DNA of 64,000 nt from Chimonanthus salicifolius. Taxonomy: Eukaryota; Streptophyta; Magnoliopsida; Laurales; Calycanthaceae. The notes beneath the pieces are model-generated. The model searched no databases. It was given only the letters and a program-made list of their open reading frames with translations, and was not told the DNA's origin. Shown piece by piece: positions 23,977 through 34,744 of this stretch; position 1 is the stretch's first letter, and the number at the start of each line of letters is the position of its first letter. The position numbers and the translations under genes were made by a program. The stretch covers positions 22,835,302 through 22,899,301 of the forward strand of contig CM023534.1 of NCBI GenBank assembly GCA_013350335.1, given 5' to 3'.

Positions 23977-26545
23977 TGTAACGCCCGTTTCGAGTTTTCC
24001 CGATGTTTGGAGAGTTTTCGGACCTCCGAGTTGTTTTCGGGACCGTAGTAGCAGTGAGGAGAGTGTGTGCTCCTTGGTGGGCCCCAGTTATCTGATTTTG
24101 AGTTCCAAAGCTCGAAAGGTATTTTAGTAATTTCAAATTTTATGTTTAGTCATGAAAAAAAAATTTGAAAATCACACATTTTTCCAGCTCGACTTTCAAC
24201 ATTTAAGAAATTTTTTTGGGTTTTTGATTTCGTCGCCGTTTATTTTTTTTTTTTTTTTAAAAAAAAAACCCTAAACCTAACCCCCCTTATAACCTTTCTT
24301 CGGCAGCACTGTGGCTATGCGCTACAGTGCCATCACCCCTCTCTCTCTCTCATTTTTCAGCCCCTCCTTCCCTTCTCTTCTTTTTCTCTCTTCCCTCAAA
24401 CCCTAACCCTAAAGGAGTATCCCTCTCTCTCTCCCGCACGCCGGCGCTGCTCTCCTCCCTGCTTCGGCGATGCTTTCTTTGGCTGCTCGCCGTCGCCTCT
24501 GCTTCCGGGAGCTCCGGCTTAGCCCAGGTATTTCCGATTCCATCACCTCTTCTCTCTTTCTTTCCAATTCTTCTTCCCCCTCTCAATTCTCTTCCTTCCC
24601 CATTCTGGTTTTCCTGTTTTCCCCGTTCTTTCCTTCCCTTTTCCCCGATTTTTCCTCCTCTTTCTCCTTCTCCTTCTACTGAGTCACTCGGAGCCACTGA
24701 GTTGACTCAGCTGGGTCCAATTTTGGACCCCGTTAATCCGGCCCGGTTGGCCAGATCTGGCCCGGTTAGTCGGAGTCGGCCCAGATTTGGTTCGGCCCAG
24801 TTTACCATACTTGGCTCGGCCCAGCCTTTGTCCCGGCCAGTCAGGCCCAGCCCTGGTCCAACCCACCTCTAGCCCGGCCGGATTTCAGGCCCGGCTCGTC
24901 TCGACCCAGTTTCGGGCCCACTTCAGTTCGGTTTGGACCCAACTCGCTTTCAGGCCCGTTTGTAGTCCAGACTTAGTTTGACCCGTTTTGCCCAGTTACT
25001 TATCCTTGTGTTCTTGTTTCAGCAGTTTGAGCCCCTTCAACCCCTGTACTCGTTTTCTCGCATTGGATTTCAAGGACACACACAGGTGAGGGGACTTATC
25101 ACTGTTTTAGCATACACTTGCATATATTAAATTGTTATCTCTAGACATGGAGTGACCGGGGGTGACCCTCTATTCATTTAGCCACTCGGTAAGGGAAAAC
25201 TATTGTAATAAATATGTGGTAGAGGGTCTGCTCAGGGGTACTCCAGTTAACCATATGCTTTGTAGAGAACTTCAATTGGACAATTTGAATTGAATATGAT
25301 ACTTGGAAAATTGCTGGTAATATTGTGAATGTTATTCGTTAGACGTTATTGAAATCGCGTGGAATATAGACACGTGTGACTAAATAATCCATTGTAAGCT
25401 CTTGACTCGCACGATGAAATATATTGCTGATTCTGAGTTAGTTGCATTAGAATATAGTCCTACCGTTGTATATGATCATGGTATCATGCGTGTGTCTTGG
25501 GGAGGTCGTTTATATGAGTATATGTTTATGATGATGATGATGGTTTGGGTTTTGAGAGGACTTCCCCGTTGCGCTCCTGCGGTCGAGACCTCCATAGGAG
25601 ATGCGGTTTCCCGTTACGTTCCGGCGGTTGAGGTGCTTGCCCCTTGAGATTGGTTTCCCCATTATGCTCCGGCGGTCTAAACCCCCGTAGGGGATGCGGG
25701 TTTCCCTGTTGCATTTCGGCGGTTAAGGCAGTTGTGTATCATACGGTCTCCCGTTTATTTTGGTAGGGAGATCAGGGTTGTTGGAGAACAGTTGTTAGCC
25801 ACGGAGATTATGTCTCTGATTGGTCAGTAGGACCATTGGTCAATTGTGTAGTTGAGTACTCTCGTACGTAGACATTCATTCTATTATGGTGTCCATTATT
25901 TTTTTTTATAGACATGTGATACAAATATATCGTTGATGTATGATATGATTATTCCCTTTAGTAGATTAGTTAGCTCATCCATTGCTCTCCAGAAGTTTGT
26001 TGGAGGACCCGATGTGGGCCACTGAGTTGATGTCACGGACTAGTCGGTGGATTATTTGGTTGGTGGTGCGGTTGGTTCTCATACATTGAGCACCCTTTTT
26101 ATGACGACATTTTTTGTACTCATGCATATGATATCTACTTTTATTGCTGACATGTGATATGCATTATCTCTTCATTGGGCTGGTTAACTCACCCCTTACC
26201 TTTCAGGTACCCGATTGCAAAGGAACTGGGCAGGGCCCCTTGAGCAAGCGCCCATAGAGGAGCAGTGGTTAGACATTTTATAATTACGTTAGTTCTAGTT
26301 GAGAGACCTTATTTTATATGACCCCTCTTTGTATGTTGTTTCATTTCGGATGATGTATAATTGTGTTCGAATAGTCTATGATTGTTTCATGTTACGTCGG
26401 TATGTTGTACCTTGTTGCCAGTTTTTGAGCGGGAGCTAGTTGCCCCGTTTATATATATATATATATATATCTGTTATCTATTCCTTTGTGTTGTTTTGAG
26501 ATTCTTTTCGATGATAACGTGCCCGTAGCGAGACGGGACGTTACA
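23977..26545 (+). mobile_element. Solo LTR C inside integrase of element B
   Basis: A 2569-base sequence from TGTAACGCCCGTTTCGAG to GACGGGACGTTACA with TG..CA ends, flanked by a near-perfect 5-base duplication. No gag-pol, primer-binding site or polypurine tract is inside, so it is a solo LTR left by recombination. It holds telomere-like boxes (24268-24283, 24398-24413), a C/T-rich transcribed-type leader (24320-24690), a GC-rich GGCCCGG/GGCCCAG tract (24730-24980), a decayed run of short GC-rich repeats (25555-25740) and an AT microsatellite (26449-26470). Orientation is taken from the TGTAACG start. Open frames within it have low-complexity translations and are not genes. Confidence 0.85.
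24268..24413 (+). promoter_or_regulatory. Telo-box-like motifs in solo LTR C
   Basis: AACCCTAAACCTAACC at 24268-24283 and AAACCCTAACCCTAAA at 24398-24413 contain the AAACCCTAA telo-box core used as a promoter element in many plant genes. They lie before and inside the C/T-rich leader, a plausible promoter-proximal position. Only two to three telomere units each, so not a telomeric array. Confidence 0.5.
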
Positions 26546-26550
26546 AACAT

Positions 26551-27350
26551 ACCATCCACAAACCGACGGTCAGTCAGAGAGGACCATCCAGATTCTAGAA
26601 GATATGCTACGTGCATGTGTAATGGAATTAAGGGGGAATTGGGAAGAACACTTACCCTTGGTAGACTTTGTGTACAACAACAACTACCAATCCAGTATTC
26701 AGATGGCCCCTTTATGAGGCATTATATGGGAGACTGTGTCGATCTCCTTTGTGTTGGTCAGAAGTGGGAGATAAAACCTTGTTGGGCTCCAACATGGTAC
26801 AACAAGCATCTGATCAGGTCGCAATCATCAAACAATGCATGTTGTCAGTGCAGAGACGCCAAAAGAGTTATGCAGACTGTAGGCGACGACCCTTAGAATT
26901 CACAGTTGGCGATCAAGTATTCCTACGGGCGTCCTCACGGCATGGGGTAAGGCGTTTTGGGCTCAAGGGAAAGTTGTCCCTTCGGTTCATAGGCCCATTT
27001 CAGATTCTTGAGTGGATCGGTGAGGTGGCTTATCGGCTGGCATTGCCTCCACAACTCGCCTGAATCCACAATATATTTCATGTATCGATGCTTTGGAAAT
27101 AAATACCTGATCCAGCACATGTGATTAATTGGATGGACGTGGAACTCGATGAGGATGTAACGTTCGAGGAAGGTCACATCAAAATCTTAGGGACTGAATT
27201 CAAGAAACTCCGACGGCGGACCATTCCTTTGTTCAAAGTTGAGTGGAGACACCGTGGAGCTGAGAACACCATGTGGGAGCTCAAGTCCACGATTAGGGAG
27301 CTATACCCGCAACTTTTTGATCCTCCAAGTATGTTCTATTGATTGTTTTA
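26551..27350 (+). pseudogene. Integrase C-terminal part with chromodomain-like end, element B
   Basis: Resumes after solo LTR C with YHPQTDGQSERTIQILEDML. In the family the third catalytic residue, Glu, lies in this QSE segment and it is present. LRGNWEEHLPLVDFVYNN and an ALYGRLCRSPLCW-type segment follow, with frame changes near 26700. The GPY/F block reads RFIGPFQILEWIGEVAYRLALP. The C-terminal region at about 27200-27340 (PLFKVEWRHRGAENTMWELKS, ELYPQLF) matches the chromodomain-like tail of Tekay/Del chromoviruses, thought to steer integration to heterochromatin. Stops occur at 27061 and 27100. Confidence 0.85.
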
Positions 27351-27360
27351 AATTTTGAGG

Positions 27361-27387
27361 ACAAAATTTCTTTTAATGGGGGTAGGA
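27361..27387 (+). other. Polypurine tract of element B
   Basis: ATGGGGGTAGGA directly abuts the 3' LTR start TGTAATGG. A GAGGACAAAATTTC context precedes it, as is usual in this lineage. Confidence 0.85.
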
Positions 27388-28063
27388 TGTAATGGCCCGG
27401 CCTTTAAATTAATAGATTTATGATGTAATATTAGGGGTTTCACGTGTGAGGTGTATCTGAGGGTCCCACCTAAGCACCTGTGTCCTATAGATAGTACTCC
27501 GTTAGAATAGAGTTGGAAAATAAAATTTAAATGAGTTTTATTGAGTTGTGTAGAACCGACCGACGGTGTGACTTAGGTTGGGGTGTTTAAACCCCAACGT
27601 TCACATTTTTGGCTTATATCCACTCCTCTTTCCTCTCCATTGCTCAACTCCTCCCTATCAGTTGATCCTTGTGGTTTCTTTTCCCTCTTTTCACCATTTT
27701 CTCAGCCCTTGCATGTGTTGGATTTAAAGAGATCTCACCCCAAGTTTCCATTTGAGTGGATTTTCTCATCTCCAAGGTAAGGTTTTCATATGTTCTCACT
27801 CTCATTCTTCTTTTTAGATGGGCTTTCTTGGGATGTAGTGAGAGTGGGGCTTGAAATATCCAATGGGCTTTGTTTGGAGAGAACTCCATGGAATAAATTG
27901 GGATTTTCGAACTTGGGGCTTTGCTTGGGTATGGATAATGAAGGAAAATGGGTTTTGGACCATAGGAAAGTAAGATTTGGGGTAAATCTCTTGTGTCGAT
28001 GAATTGGAGCACCAACGTTGGAGAAACTTGGGGTTTCTTCTAAGTTTGAGCTTGCATGGAGTT

Positions 28064-28068
28064 GGTCT
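28064..28068. repeat. Left target-site duplication of insertion D
   Basis: GGTCT, repeated exactly at 31376-31380. The uninterrupted 5' LTR of B has a single GGTCT at the equivalent site (17988). Confidence 0.9.
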
Positions 28069-31000
28069 TGTGACGTCCTGAAATTTTAGAAAATATGAAT
28101 ATTGGAGTATTAATAATTAATTGAGATTTAGTCAATTAATTTAGAGGAATTGAATGAGATTTATGTTTATGAAATTAGAATTATGTCGAATAATATAAGT
28201 GGGAATAAATTCATGAAATGTATTGGAAAAGAATCGGTCGCGTGTCCCGCCACGTCAAAAGGACTCAAAGGTAATACCCTAAGAACTCAAGGGTGAAAAG
28301 GGAATGGCAAAAGAGGCCATGTTGACTAAGTCATACACAGCACTCCCTTATCCCATTCATGCGCACGGCACAAGGAAGTTACACTTCCTTGTGTGAACGG
28401 CACTTCATCTTCCGTTCCATCAGGCGCAAGGCAGTGTGGGCGGTTCCATCTTCCCTCTCCTCTTCATATACACACGATGCTCTTCCCTCATTTTCTTTAC
28501 ACAACAAGTACATTCTTCCATATTCCCCACTAAGGACCCTATCTTCCCCATTCTGAAAGCAAGGAAAAGGAAGGAAAAGAAAGATAAGAAGGAAAAGCAA
28601 AGAAGAAGAGGAAAAGGGAATACGAAAAGCGTTTAGAAAGGTTGGTTCAATTTTTTAATATTGGTATTTAAATTTAAATGAGAGTCTAGGGTGATTTAGA
28701 ATCAACCCTAGACAGATTCGAATTAATGGAATAAAAATGGGACTGATTCGGGAATTGTCGGGTATTCGCCTCAATTCAGAAATCAGGTTCAAATCCCTAA
28801 AAGTATTTATTAAATTGGGATTGTGAAAGGGGATTGGAATTAATGAAGAAAAGATCTTCTTTTCTTTTATTATTATTAGTCATTGTTCTTTTCATATTGA
28901 ATGATTTCTTTTATAAAAGAAAATTGAACATTAAAAGATAAAAAAAAAAAGACTCCACTAAATAATACATCCCTGTTTGGGGAAATCGGTCTCCAAAAAC
29001 CCGAAGGCTCTGCAAATGCAGAGCAGAAACAAAATCGGCCAGTGAGACAAGCAGCGAAAGAAAGAAATAATCTAAGGGAAGAGTAGGAAAAGAAAAGAAG
29101 AGAAAAGAATAGAAGAGAAAGGAAAAGCGTATGCTGAAAATCTCTCGACTCATCAGCGTCCATGTATCTGATAAGAAGTTCCCTTCCCGATTTAGTTTTG
29201 ATCAATAATGAATTAATTTCTGTTGTTTTTATCTGGTTTGAATTCTTTTAATTGCTATCGGAGGAAGATGTGGTAAACAACAATTTTCCCAACCAAGAAG
29301 TCCTTAGCCGAATCCATCCCATCCACTCCACCTTCTCTCTCTACCTTCGATTGGCGGCTTTGGCCGGCACCACTAACAATGGTGCTGGAAATGCAGAGAA
29401 GGTGTTGGACGAATGGATAGAAGAGGAAAACCCATTAGATCCTGTTTTGTTTTTATACGTTTTGTTCACAAAAGAATGGGTCTATGGAATAGATGGGATC
29501 CGCATACAAGGTGTTTGTTAGAATGACAGAGAGAAAGTTTTATTATTATTATTATGATTATTATTTTTTATTTTGGAAGGTTCAATGGGAAATGGGAAAA
29601 TAGGAAAACTGATTGTACATGACAATGTTGAAACAAACAGTGAGGTAGAAAACATTGCAAGATCTCTGGACAGTGTCCTTGGTTTTACCCACTTATTGTC
29701 TGGACCACTGGGGAGACAGAAACATTCATGTGTCTTTTTCATTGCATGACACAGGTTTCAAAAGGCTGAGGAATTATAGGTTCATGAGCCTCTCAAGAGA
29801 GAACAATGTATTCCCATGTTTCCAATTCCATCCAAACACCTGTATGTAAATTTAAGATGCAATAGCAGCAACAAGTTTTTAGCCATTGTTTGGACAATGG
29901 TTGCCAATCTTCTCTTTCCCTTTTCATATTACAGTATGCCTTGATTTCTCAGTGCTCACCTCAGTTTATCAAAATTAGCTAGTTCATATGGATGGTTAGA
30001 TTCATTGGTTTGATATTCAATGCCCAAAAGATGGACTGATCTGTTTTGGGGAACATTAAGATAAATTGTATAGCCACCTGATTTGCCTCTGTTCACTATT
30101 CCCATACCTTGAGCTGTGTTGTGTATGTTTTCAAACATCTATATGTAGACCACTTATTGAAGAGTTGGGAACTTTCAATCTGTAATATTATTGGGAGATG
30201 ATCCACATTGGGGCCCATGACAATCAGGTGTACATTACTGATTAGTTGGTCATTCTTGTATAGAAAGGAAATCCCTCTATTAAGTATTGCAACATGAACC
30301 AAACAGTTGAAAATAAAAAATAGGAGGTGATATTCTAATAACAGTTATGGCTGGGCAAGAGTTTTAGGGACACTTTCTATATCCCAACTTCCATTCATTC
30401 AATATCGATCAGGTTTTAATCAGATGGATAAGTTAATGAGACCCATACTTATAAGATTTTATTATGAGTTCTATAGCAACACATAGACCCATGGTTTATT
30501 GTAAGACATTTACATAGGTAATATATAGGAGATAAAACATGAGATTTAAAGTCTAAGGTCATTGAATTAAATTAAGAATAATGATATCATGTGTTCTTAT
30601 GTGACATGTATGGATAATGAGCGAAAAACTGAAAGCAAACCCAGTAGCACCGAGCTAGTTTGTGGATTACCTTCATTCATTGAGCGGCTAGGATCAAGTA
30701 GATTTTCCTACTTTCTTGATGTATCTCATGACTATTATGTATATGGAGATTATATTTAATTTCAATGCATATTTTGAATGATTTATCGATGCATGAGCAT
30801 GAAAACATGCATCTGGTGGGGATGAGAATAGTTGAGATAATAGTTAGAGGATGTTAAACTCTAACATGAGAAATATGAAATACCATAACTATTCGGTATG
30901 GCTGCGTCCATGAACACAGGGATTGGGCAATTAAGATGGGCTCAAAACTCCTGGGTGAGAGACCCGAAACCTGCGCAGGATAGTATGGGTGATGATAGTA

Positions 31001-31375
31001 TACCCCCGGTAACTCCGGTTAAATACTAGGAATTGGGTAGTAGCTCCCATCTGGTGCCCCAGGAAAGCTACGGACATAATGGCCAATGATTAGAACTGTT
31101 TGAATGTTATTAGGATTATCCTCCTGCTTTGCTAAGGCTGAGAAAGATTGGATTATGAATTTAAATGATTATGCTTATATTTCCGCATTATTGTAAGCTA
31201 GTGTGTTGCTTTGTTACGTGGAGTCTTTCCATGTGCACACACTGGTTGTGCTAGTTAAGGGTCGAATCTTCGGATTCGAACTTGACTCACGTCGTGGCAC
31301 TCTCCCCTTTCTTCAGGTTGTTAAATAAATAAAAAAATACTCTGAAATTTAGGGAGAAAAGGGAGGGGCGCTACA
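28069..31375 (+). mobile_element. Solo LTR-like insertion D in 3' LTR of element B
   Basis: Runs from TGTGACGTCCTGAAATTT to GGGGCGCTACA, the classic termini of Del/Tekay-type LTRs, with an exact 5-base duplication. No gag-pol lies inside. The left 0.8 kb (C/T-rich leader, then AGGAAAAGG purine tract) and right 0.7 kb (30.66-31.37, with GACCCGAAACCTGCGCAGG and CCCCGGTAACTCCGG) look like ordinary LTR. The middle, about 28.87-30.64 kb, looks different and contains a frame resembling a host gene fragment. D is therefore either a large solo LTR or an LTR that received captured or inserted sequence. Confidence 0.8.
29240..29521 (+). pseudogene. Possible captured host-gene fragment (PPR-like N-terminus)
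   Basis: An 89-residue frame (ATG 29252, TAG 29519-29521) has the segment LYLRLAALAG, then NAEKVLDEWIEEE. This resembles the LYxRLxxLG...VLDEWVEEG start of plant mitochondrial P-class pentatricopeptide repeat proteins. No PPR repeats follow; after EEENPLDP the sequence has no match I know. Codon use looks like coding DNA, unlike the AT-rich sequence around it. It could be a fragment carried in by an element or chance similarity. No function is claimed. Confidence 0.3.
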
Positions 31376-31380
31376 GGTCT
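31376..31380. repeat. Right target-site duplication of insertion D
   Basis: GGTCT, identical to 28064-28068. Confidence 0.9.
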
Positions 31381-33349
31381 TGCGTCTAAGAACCCAAATG
31401 GGGATAAATAATTGGGGGGTTTTGCTTTTAATCACTGGTTGGGCTTAGTACAATGCACTAAATAAGTTCTATTTGTTTTTTTATACTGATTAGAACCCCC
31501 TAATCCGAACGCCGAAGCCGATCAAGTTGAGAATCAACCCGGCACCTCATAAAAACTTAAGGTGAGGAAAGCTACACACTTGTTTGATGTTTAGAGATTT
31601 ATATGCTGTGTAGAGATCCTTATATGTATTTTCACATTTAAATGCATGATGATGTGATATTTATGATGGATGGAAATATTTAATTAGATATAATTCTTCT
31701 ATGATACAAGGAGTTACTATTTTTGCATTATGAGTGATGATGATGATTATGATGTGTTGAATTGAAATGGACTCTATTGAAGGGTCATTTGGGTGTTTGA
31801 TAATGAAATGTGAATTTGATGTGGAAGTAGAGAATTGTGGGGAAATTGTGTTAATCTTTATGGGTTAGATTAATATTGGACCCAAATTACAAAGATGATG
31901 TAATAGAGGTTGCGTAGGTCCAATTGAATATCCCAAGCATAGGAGATTACTCTCTTATCATGACTAATCTAAATAATATGAATTTAAATGTATGAACTTA
32001 TGGAATTTATTATGTATATTATCATGCATTGATTAATTGTATTTGTATAAGATTGGTGTGTTTGAGTGCTCATTTGTGTTGAGGTTGATATTCATGTGTA
32101 TTGTGTACTCACATCTAACCTAAGATAGGTTAATTTTAGTGAGTTTTGAAAGATGTACTTATTGGGCATGCAAAGTTTAATGATGTTATAGTGACAATGG
32201 ATCATGGGGGTAGTAAAGACTTGTGAAATGTAAATCTTACCCCATTTGGAATTCCCACAAATGTGAATACTCAATTCCTACGAGGGGGTTGGGATGACAA
32301 TGAAACAAATAATATCTTAATATTCTTATTGGGACAGTGGCATCGGCTACAGAGACTTGGTCTCGTAGGGTTGCCGTTGAGGAATATGTCCCTCACATGC
32401 CATGCGTTGTAGGGCGCTCTCACGGCTATTTAGCACTTCAGATGTGCTTGGATACACAGGGCTAGATATACATTTATTCTATGGGGGATGGTGTTAGCTC
32501 CGTAAGTCGTGATTTGACTACCTTAGAACTTGACTGAATCATCCATGAGGTGAAGGGACGTAGGATGAGGTTGACATGGGCACGCTATGCGTGAGCCACC
32601 CGCTTAGTAAGTCCTGAGCCCTAAGTCATGTTCGAGGTTGATGTATGTTGCTTATGATGACCTTCCGTCCCATGGTGATATCTTTTAAGAGGGGAGTGGT
32701 TCCCATAATGATGATGTGGTAGCATGATTACATAGCACAGTATAGATTATACACTCCATTTCATACATTATATGTTGTGAGTTCATTAGTGTGTAGCATG
32801 CATGCATTTCCTCATTGAGCTTGTTTATGCTCACCTCCTTGCAATTTCGAGTACCATTGCTTCGGCGGGGTCCGAGGGACTAAGAGGACGTCCATAGACT
32901 ACACACCTTGTTGATTTCCCACTCACTTGGTTATTATTTTGATATTTTGTTATTTTAATTACATGGTTATGTGTATTGTTGTTGAGTTAGAAGATAAACA
33001 ATGTATAATTATAATTGAAAATATGTTTAATGTTTTGGAAATTCATTAAAACCCTCTAAACTTTGAGAATGTAACCCCTATTTTGGTTGGATGTGAATGG
33101 TTATACATTCTTTTAGTAAGTTGGACAGGTGGATTAATTGTAGAGGCTAAGATTGGCCCAACGGTCCAGTTTTTAGGAGAGATTCTGGCGAAATTTCGGT
33201 GGGGATCTTACTTCCCTAAAAAGATATAAAGTTATTATTGTGTGTTAACACGTGTGATTCCCACGTGTAACTATTATTTATATGGTGTATTTTGAGAAAT
33301 GAAAATTTTTATTTCGCGTCACGTGTTGACTTTGGGTCAGGGCGTGACA

Positions 33350-34120
33350 TCTATACCTGTAACTTGGCTAGATTTCTCGGCCAAAAATATGCAATTGGTT
33401 GCTGTGCTTGGCTCTCAAAGATGCACACCCAACTGGGGTGTTGATACACCATCCCACCTGGACTTCAATCCAATGAAACTTTCTGCTAAGCTACAGAATA
33501 AACTCACTAAACAACCATTGTTTTGCTAAGAAACAAATAACTTTTATTAATCTCAAAAAAACTCCCCTCACAACGTTGATTACAATTCCTTTTATTGGAA
33601 AAAGTACCGACTGAAAAAAAAAAAAGGAAAAAAAGAAAGAAAGGAGCCAACCCTCCCTGATATTCTAATCTTAATCGACAACAACTGCTATTAAAAATAC
33701 TTCCTAAACAAGCTGCACCTTGTATATAAAACATTACATAACTTTGGAAAAGAAGATAATAGAAACTACCTTAGTTAAACTAAACTAGGTAATTAAAACT
33801 TCCGGCACAACTACTTCAGTCAGCCACTACCAGATTTTGCCTCTTACGTGGAGGTAATGTTTGAACTGGATTTTTACAATTGGGCCTGATATGCATAGCT
33901 GGGCCTGAGTTGTGACTTGTTGGGCCAAGGCTTAGCTGGTTGGGACTGAATAGTTGGACTAGGCTTGATTAAGCTTGAAATGACCCAAGCTGCCCACGCA
34001 CCTGTCGAGATCGAAAATAAAATTTTCATCCTTCGACTCGGAATCGAACTTGCTAATTTAATAATGCACTCGCCCGGGTCAAAATTAAAATTTTGATTAA
34101 GTCCACAGGTGCCCGCATTA
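33350..34120 (-). repeat. 5' LTR of element A, right piece
   Basis: Resumes the LTR cut at 16868: ACCTGTAACTTGGCTAGATTT aligns with 13145 onward in the sister LTR. It carries a 60-base segment (about 33711-33770) missing from that copy and ends GCCCGCATTA, followed by the CCAAG target duplication. Confidence 0.85.
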
Positions 34121-34125
34121 CCAAG
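34121..34125. repeat. Right target-site duplication of LTR element A
   Basis: CCAAG, identical to 12776-12780. Confidence 0.85.
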
Positions 34126-34740
34126 GATCTGTAGTAGGTAGACATGTGAGGAGGGTGTCTAGAATGAGCAGGAGGGAGGTCCCAAAGAGCGTTGAAACCA
34201 ACACTGGTTCTGCGAATTTCATCATCAAATAACAGGAAATAAATTCTGATTCTTACATCATAGAGAATTGCTTGACATAGCTTGGCCTTGGATCGGAAGG
34301 AGTTTTGAAACAGGCGAAGATTCCATTCCATCCAGCAGTGTCAAACAAGAGCAGGAAGAATGAGCTGGGCTGCAAGTTTCTCTAAGAGTGGCTAGAATCA
34401 ATTAAGGCAATGGAGTCATGCAGGGTGTTTGGATGCTGACTTTGATACTTAAAACTTGGTGAGGATAAGACTCCAGATCTGAGTGACGGCTGCATTCAAG
34501 AAAATGTAGGCTGGATCTGATTGAGGTTCTTCAAAGGGAGCATTTCTCCTCACACTGGTACCCAAGTCTCAGTAAAAGCTCCTTGATTTTCTAACCAGAA
34601 TTAAAAAGAAGCCAAGCAGATGTGGAATGCCTGTTTATGCACCCAGGAAAGCAAGTATAAGAGGTCCACAGAGGGTCACTGAGGCCACTATAGCAGACTT
34701 TGATAGCAGAGGAGACTCTGTAATTCCCAGGCACTTACTT
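34126..34740 (-). pseudogene. LINE ORF2 C-terminus (RT zinc-binding domain), decayed
   Basis: The - strand shows the zf-RVT region that ends plant L1-type LINE ORF2. SSAIKVCYSG lies near 34720, followed by FPGCINRHSTSAWLLF at about 34650-34600 (family: FPGHIPRHAFIAWLA). KELLLRLGYQCEEKCSLC comes next, a short degraded part, and then MEWNLRLFQNSFRSKAKLCQ with ILYDVRIRI at 34331-34250 (family: RERNxRIFxNKSRS). The protein ends near LWDLP at about 34190. Stops and shifts are frequent. The RT catalytic part is not in the window. Element A inserted just 3' of this coding end; the remnant resumes at 12780. Confidence 0.65.
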
Positions 34741-34744
34741 TATG

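Larger units (their letters stand above)
16869..33349 (+). mobile_element. Chromovirus B (Tekay/Del-like Ty3/gypsy retrotransposon)
   Basis: A complete but inactivated element: 5' LTR 16869-19951, primer-binding site 19955, gag, protease, RT, RNase H, integrase with chromodomain-like end, polypurine tract and 3' LTR 27388-33349. The flanks are TTTAC (left) and TCTAT (right). The intact sister LTR of element A has TCTAC at that exact spot, so both are one-mutation derivatives of a TCTAC target duplication. Two later LTR insertions lie inside it (23977-26545 and 28069-31375). Without them B is about 10.6 kb. Multiple stops and frameshifts rule out activity. Confidence 0.9.
27388..33349 (+). repeat. 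3' LTR of chromovirus B, split by insertion D
   Basis: Matches the 5' LTR from TGTAATGGCCCGG through GGCGTGACA, with two differences. About 450 bases holding the TATA-like box are deleted near 27483. A 3307-base LTR-type insertion with its 5-base duplication occupies 28069-31380. The rest aligns base for base with occasional changes, including the region 31380-33349 against 17993-19951. Confidence 0.9.
12781..34120 (-). mobile_element. LTR retrotransposon A, with chromovirus B nested in its 5' LTR
   Basis: Two direct LTR copies bound a 2.65 kb internal region, and a perfect 5-base target duplication (CCAAG) flanks the outermost ends. The element is on the - strand: an initiator-Met primer-binding site lies beside the right LTR, and a purine tract lies beside the left LTR. 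The right (5') LTR is split at 16868/33350 by a 16.5 kb chromovirus. With that removed A is about 4.9 kb, too short for full gag-pol, so A is a deletion derivative or a non-autonomous relative. Only the start of gag is recognisable. Confidence 0.85.

Noticed and set aside
24268..24413. Interstitial telomere array
   Set aside because: Only two to three telomere-like units at each spot, too few for an array; better read as telo-box motifs.
24327..24872. 181-residue Ser/Pro/Leu-rich open frame
   Set aside because: It lies wholly within solo LTR C, in C/T-rich leader and GC-rich tract; the translation is low-complexity and has no domain.
27644..28015. 123-residue - strand open frame
   Set aside because: Antisense within the 3' LTR of element B; the same LTR region at 17.6-17.9 kb shows no matching protein constraint.
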